Source of the DNA: Methanomicrobiales archaeon
GTDB lineage: Archaea > Halobacteriota > Methanomicrobia > Methanomicrobiales > Methanoculleaceae
Length of the DNA: 7,645 nucleotides
Reading direction: 5' to 3'
Assembly (NCBI GenBank): GCA_012797575.1
Contig: JAAZOW010000215.1
Location: 1 to 7,645 of the forward strand
A program made the translations under genes and the position numbers. The notes under the pieces were generated by a model, which saw only the letters and a program-made list of their open reading frames with translations, was not told the DNA's origin and ran no database searches. Of this stretch, positions 6,053 through 7,645 are shown piece after piece. Numbering within the stretch: the stretch's first letter is position 1; every line of letters starts with the position of its first letter.

Positions 6053-7645
6053 CTACGGCGCCTCTTCTGTGGCGCACTCGAGCTCAGCCACGATCTCGGC
6101 TGCGTCCTCCATCTGCCGGACCAGATCCTTGATCCTGAGGAGGCGTTCAACGCCGATGAAATGCCCGGCCATCACCCGTGCCATATCGGTGAGCTCGATC
6201 CGTCCTGCCCGCCGCCTGACCAGATTGTTATCGAGGAGCATCGGGAGCGCCGGTTCCAGTGTCCCGACCATCGTCCGGTTCATGTGGATGATCTGTTGTT
6301 CATTGCCACTGCAGATGACGGCGTTCGCCACAAACTCTTCAGAACTCTGTTCCATGTCATATTCGGGGGCGACCTCCTCCATCTCACCCCGCAGGAGCCC
6401 GACAGCGACTTCATCCTCGGTCTTCCGCGATGTCCGGGAGTAGGACCCGCCGGGTTCAGCCAGGATCACCACCCGGCCGAGGTCATGGAAGTCCGGTCGA
6501 CCCGCCCGGCCCATCATCTGGTGGAACTCCTGGACACTGAGCCATTCGATCCCCATCGCAAGGGCATCAAATATGACCTGGGATGCCGGGAAGTCAACGC
6601 CAGCGGCAAGTGCCGCGGTGGTCACGACGGCGGAGATCTCCCCGCCTGCAAACCGCCGTTCGACATCTCGCCGTTCCTGGGCGGTCAGCCCTGCGTGGTA
6701 GGGTGCAGCCCTCTTCCCGAGGGCATCTGCGATGACGTGACACCGAGCCCGGGAGTTGGTAAAGACGATCGTCTGGCCCCGGTAGCCCTTCGATGACCTG
6801 ACTTTGTATTCTTCGGCAACCATCTGTTTGATGAACCCGATCTTCTTTGCTCGCTCAATGAAGAGGAGATGACGCTCCAGTGGCACTGGCCGGGCGGCGT
6901 AGCGGACCAGATTCGCCTGGAGTTTCTCAGCAAGCAGCCCCGGGAGCCCGATGGTGGCAGAGAGGTAGAGGAACTGGGCATCGGGAGCGATGTGCTTGAG
7001 CCTTGCTATCAATCCATCGAGGCGGTGGCCCCGGTCAGGATCTTCAAGTGTCTGGATCTCGTCGATGATGACGGTTCCGATGTTCTTCAGGGATCTGCCG
7101 GTGCGTAGCGCATGATCGATCCCCTCGTAGGTCCCCACCACGACGGGGGCGTTGATGTCCCGCTCGCCCACCGGCCGGGTCTCGGGGAGGTTTAAGCGGC
7201 TCACCCCGGTCTGCAGGGTGATCCGCATCAGGTGCCCGTACCGATCACAGAATCGCTGGTACTTCTGGTTGGCAAGTGCGACCAGCGGGACCAAAAAGAG
7301 CATCCTCCCCCGTCCTTCGAGGAAGTTCTTCATTCCCGCCATCTCCCCAATGAAGGTCTTGCCGCTCGCGGTTGCAGAGACGACCAGAAGATGTTGCCCT
7401 TCAAGAAGTCCGTCCTGGACCGCGAGCTGCTGAACCGGCATCAGGTACTCGATCCCGGAGGCCTTTGCAAATGCAGGAGGCAGGGCTAGATCGGTGATGT
7501 GAGCCGTCTTCTGGACTTCATGCGCTTCCATGCGGTCAAAGAGGGTCCGCGACCGATCGAACCGCTCAGGCCCAACCGATGCCAGCACCCGATCGAGGTC
7601 CCGGACCTGGATGAGGAGTTTCTCGAGGTGGATGAGCACCGAACC
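6053..7645 (-). CDS. Superfamily II (Ski2-like) DEAD/DEAH-type helicase, archaeal, N-terminus cut by window edge
   Basis: This is an ATP-dependent nucleic-acid helicase. Reading leftward, the frame is open from the right edge (a GTG at 7639-7637 could be read as a start, but codons for G and S precede it) to TAG at 6055-6053. Counting residues from that GTG: a Q-motif-like region YLMPVQQLAVQDG (65-77); motif I SATASGKT (88-95); Ia VPLVALANQK (117-126); Ib GTYEG (169-173); motif II DEIQ (193-196); motif III SAT (227-229); IVFTNSRARC (291-300); motif V TAALAAGVDFP (341-351); and motif VI QMMGRAGRPDF (374-384). A winged-helix-like and helical tail follows. The order and DEIQ box fit the archaea-specific COG1202-type family rather than Hel308. 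Full members carry a longer N-terminal domain, so this is probably a partial gene. DNA versus RNA as substrate is not shown. It faces the PAS gene tail to tail. Confidence 0.88.
   Translation of the reverse strand, partial: GSVLIHLEKLLIQVRDLDRVLASVGPERFDRSRTLFDRMEAHEVQKTAHITDLALPPAFAKASGIEYLMPVQQLAVQDGLLEGQHLLVVSATASGKTFIGEMAGMKNFLEGRGRMLFLVPLVALANQKYQRFCDRYGHLMRITLQTGVSRLNLPETRPVGERDINAPVVVGTYEGIDHALRTGRSLKNIGTVIIDEIQTLEDPDRGHRLDGLIARLKHIAPDAQFLYLSATIGLPGLLAEKLQANLVRYAARPVPLERHLLFIERAKKIGFIKQMVAEEYKVRSSKGYRGQTIVFTNSRARCHVIADALGKRAAPYHAGLTAQERRDVERRFAGGEISAVVTTAALAAGVDFPASQVIFDALAMGIEWLSVQEFHQMMGRAGRPDFHDLGRVVILAEPGGSYSRTSRKTEDEVAVGLLRGEMEEVAPEYDMEQSSEEFVANAVICSGNEQQIIHMNRTMVGTLEPALPMLLDNNLVRRRAGRIELTDMARVMAGHFIGVERLLRIKDLVRQMEDAAEIVAELECATEEAP

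Noticed and set aside
5771..6796. 341-codon + frame running from the PAS gene end into the helicase region
   Set aside because: It overlaps the end of the PAS gene and lies antisense to the helicase, whose motifs I to VI are all intact. The product is proline/histidine-rich without domains.
7637..7639. GTG as the true start of the helicase
   Set aside because: The frame stays open to the right edge, no ribosome site is visible in the six bases available, and related helicases carry a longer N-terminal region. The gene is best treated as partial.
1..7645. CRISPR array, tRNA, rRNA, insertion sequence or attachment site
   Set aside because: I saw no regularly spaced repeats, no cloverleaf-like sequence with conserved tRNA arms, no transposase motif and no flanking inverted repeats anywhere in the window.

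Overview
The window looks like chromosomal DNA of a methanogenic archaeon, most likely a Methanoculleus-like member of the Methanomicrobiales. The evidence is: GC-rich coding sequence with AT-rich TATA-like boxes before genes; an archaeal-type cofactor-independent phosphoglycerate mutase (ApgM); an archaea-type superfamily II (Ski2-like) helicase; and a PAS signalling protein ending in the D-H-I-R-N-P-L-Q tail that I associate with this order. The assignment rests on family recognition, not on a search.

Layout: the last 37 codons of an unidentified + strand gene (1-114) are followed by a 290-base spacer with no convincing gene. A compact + strand cluster comes next: apgM (405-1643), a bactofilin/CcmA-like beta-helix protein (1660-2505, 16 bases after apgM) and a SAM-dependent methyltransferase-like protein (2505-3341, sharing one base with the stop of the beta-helix gene). 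An 89-base AT-rich promoter region leads into an MFS transporter (3431-4603). A 173-base regulatory spacer with palindromes, a TATA-like box and a foldable leader precedes a membrane-anchored HAMP-PAS protein (4777-5829). A 223-base convergent spacer rich in short palindromes separates it from a - strand helicase whose N-terminus lies beyond the right edge (6053-7645).

Functionally, apgM is central carbon metabolism (3PG/2PG interconversion, mainly gluconeogenic in methanogens). The beta-helix protein and the methyltransferase are translationally coupled and may act together, but their job is unknown. The transporter and the PAS protein each have their own promoter region. No CRISPR array, insertion sequence, tRNA or rRNA is visible. 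The least ordinary items are the beta-helix protein split by a hydrophobic insert, the methyltransferase coupled to it, the kinase-like sensor that lacks an ATPase domain and has a shifted H-box, and the leader of the sensor gene, which has two competing pairings. I did not find a clearly new multi-gene system.
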